From Alkalimonas cellulosilytica (GTDB lineage Bacteria; Pseudomonadota; Gammaproteobacteria; Enterobacterales; Alteromonadaceae): a DNA stretch of 54,719 nt. The stretch is taken from NCBI RefSeq assembly GCF_036325985.1, contig NZ_JAUHLI010000020.1, forward strand, positions 1 through 54,719, in the 5' to 3' direction. Shown here in pieces: positions 54,001-54,719 of this stretch. The notes below the pieces were generated by a model. That model saw only the letters and a program-made list of their open reading frames with translations. It was not told where the DNA came from and did not search any database. The first letter of the stretch is position 1, and each line of letters begins with the position of its first letter. The position numbers and the translations under genes are program-made.

Positions 54001-54179
54001 CGCAGCATACCTTCGCGGAATAGCTGCTCCATACCGTGAGTAACATAGTTACGAGAGAAGAAATCTCTACCATCACCAGCGTCATAAATAAGGTCAGCCA
54101 GGTTCTCAATTCCCTGACTCATCCGGTAATCCTGAATGACAGGATTAAAACGACATGCCTGTTTTACTGTCTTAATCAT
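51054..54179 (-). CDS. DUF499 AAA+ ATPase
   Basis: This 1041-residue ATPase has LTQAMGGGKTHMMIALGLL (Walker A) and PTLIMIDELPPYLDV (Walker B). The C-terminal third is beta-rich (AEIYYTLDGSNPKDGEL) and may bind DNA. It is the first large gene of the cassette and starts 2 nt after the RHH gene. In related cassettes DUF499 is the proposed motor or sensor. Confidence 0.85.
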   Translation of the reverse strand: MIKTVKQACRFNPVIQDYRMSQGIENLADLIYDAGDGRDFFSRNYVTHGMEQLFREGMLRLSGKSDQAVFELTQAMGGGKTHMMIALGLLAKHAHLRPEVLPSELNQRLSFGNARIAAFNGRNNPDNYIWGEIASQLGESEKIKPHWVNGPKAVDQQKWKEIIGDKPTLIMIDELPPYLDVASTQVLGSGTLANMVVYSLSSLMSAALELPNCCIVIANLSGSYNAQTKALKEAISNLQQETRRQSMTITPVQLSGNEIYEILKKRLIDELPDEQTISDIAEEYAQQIKKAEDSGYIIASSIEQIADQVRETYPFHPSFKHLVALFKENEGFRQTRGLMQFTARLLKSVAQRKGDDVFLIGTQHLDLNDEQVKDEIERISSKLLPAVTRDIADKGDAIAENIDSELSNDAASQLMTLLLSSSLSRAVGGRIGLSESEIVEFLAAPNRKPDEFIAALQKLREQAWYLHREDQRFYIKETENLSRQIERNARDIPQTKIDDALKNRLKGILQPDRRNVYQEVQILPRIDDLKLTGPRVLIVVKPYGKVPSSELSNFFEFQQEKNNLLVLTGQDSMMADAVEERLRELYAIEQIAGRLKQGDTLYEEARDRKEEAEGRFIKALSAAYNTIWFPGIEPMDGSERLLKVTLDQGLKVGQGDQSAETQIEKLMADPRANYKLAADLKDKFSEYFALAEAELWPEGANNRRIPWRDVANRAKCNPGWPWMPGSSGMDTLKNEALKQGRWRLGEDGYIEKGPFPKDKTSVNVTLIGNNTESGETILSLTPRNAGESPVIHYSTKSDVLDTDPKVDDFESFTTTEATLYFKVADPTGKYEVGPVTRWLADLKIRHQVEPSADKRKVTLQCTPKAEIYYTLDGSNPKDGELYSQPFEIGSAATRLLVYAKAGEATKTADFQIQHSGDKTVHIDDTKPASLASTKKVPLDTTDKVFKVINRFKDQANTHFKGVRIELGEGENTVSIRFGERQITAAMIEATINNLRDVIKEADANVSIAIKDGVDFENGFEAREFAKLVGIELKPGDITQHE

Positions 54180-54181
54180 GC

Positions 54182-54373
54182 TTAACGTTCCCTACGTTGA
54201 TTTGATTCACTGGGCTGACCGATGGCTATTTTGTTTTTCAGACAATGCTCTCGAATCATAACTTCTATCATATTGGCAATAGATCTGTGTTCTGCTTGAG
54301 CTGCAGTTCGAAGGGCTTCTTTTAAATCGGGATCGACCCTAATGGTAAGCGTTGCCGTTTTTGTTACCGCCAT
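54182..54373 (-). CDS. Ribbon-helix-helix regulator
   Basis: This 63-residue protein has TATLTIRVDPDLKEALRTAA then HRSIANMIEVMIREHCL, a CopG/Arc fold. ATG at 54373 follows GAGGG. It is the first gene of the cassette and likely represses the whole operon by binding direct repeats upstream. Confidence 0.8.
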   Translation of the reverse strand: MAVTKTATLTIRVDPDLKEALRTAAQAEHRSIANMIEVMIREHCLKNKIAIGQPSESNQRRER

Positions 54374-54388
54374 CAAATGCCCTCAAAA

Positions 54389-54417
54389 TACTGCAAATGT
54401 ACTGCAGATTACACTGC
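54389..54417. promoter_or_regulatory. Direct-repeat operator of the RHH gene
   Basis: TACTGCA occurs at 54389-54395 and 54400-54406, 11 bp apart, with a weaker CACTGC at 54412. Spacing of one helical turn fits a RHH dimer pair. 54418-54719 shows no gene I can support. Confidence 0.55.
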
Positions 54418-54719
54418 TTGAGTGGTGGCATCAATACATCTTTGTACTCTAAAGAGAAAAGTGACTTATGTACTTTCTTCTTGGGTGAAAATTTTGAAAA
54501 CACTTGAATGGGTAAAAAGTGGGAAATCGTATATCGTACCCAGTTTTTCTTCCTGTCTAGTTTGTAGCCAACAATATCCATGCTTGGAAAATGTCATCCG
54601 TGCCTCTCGGCCCGAAACGAAAGGCAACCTCACCGCATTGGCATGTTGCTTGAGTTTTGGAAAAGCCCATTTAATCCTGCTGCCGATACAAAGCCGGTTC
54701 ATCAAAATAGTGGTAATCC

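Noticed and set aside
54466..54705. 79-residue ORF at the right edge
   Set aside because: No domain, no clear ribosome site and no coding bias I can see.

Overview
The window reads as a defence-gene region of a Gram-negative bacterium, probably a gammaproteobacterium. The evidence is lipoprotein signal peptides, outer-membrane-type C-termini, a Csx16 of the VVA1548 family, and HipBA and AlpA genes. No rRNA, tRNA or housekeeping gene is visible, so the species cannot be named.

Layout. 16-1450: CRISPR array 1, entering from the left edge, then two type III CARF genes (1828-4216). 4316-8453: a divergent pair, a large protein with a DUF3800-like (RNase H-fold) core and TPR-like C-terminus, and a Card1/Can2-like CARF nuclease. 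8645-14410: an unexpected envelope module of three lipoproteins, two paralogous secreted or outer-membrane proteins and several small membrane proteins. 14463-17440: CRISPR array 2 with cas1 and two cas2 genes. 17506-26323: a seven-gene, overlapping type III-D-like effector operon (cas10, cas7, csx10, double cas7, csx19-like, TIGR03986 RAMP, cas6). 26581-28460: a glycine-zipper/zinc-ribbon protein, a Toprim protein and a tiny membrane protein. 28553-32454: CRISPR array 3, interrupted by an IS630-family element, followed by a second adaptation module (cas2, cas1, cas2, csx16). 34590-38783: a UvrD-like helicase, a DarTG pair and three small membrane proteins. 39214-42742: small regulators, a DEDDh exonuclease, HipBA and AlpA. 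43134-54373: an operon resembling the DISARM-related DUF499/DUF3780/DUF1156 anti-phage cassette, with a PLD/SNF2 helicase and an Mrr nuclease.

How it fits together. Although their repeats differ, all three arrays end in the same 8-nt crRNA handle (AUUAAGAC, bottom strand), so one Cas6/III-D complex could use them all. Cas10 keeps GGDD but has no HD domain, which points to defence by cyclic oligoadenylate signalling to the CARF effectors, with Csx16 (and perhaps the NE0113 protein) as ring nucleases.

The most novel points are three. (1) A palindromic site, TNACAANNTTGTNA, occurs 11 times, 54-81 nt before gene starts and usually 25-30 nt before a TANNNT-like -10. It links both cas1 modules, a CARF gene, the envelope module, the helicase, DarTG and small membrane genes into an apparent regulon. 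(2) Short structured elements with covarying hairpins sit in the hairpin loop of CRISPR repeats in two arrays with different repeats. (3) Tiny single-span membrane proteins recur across the locus.
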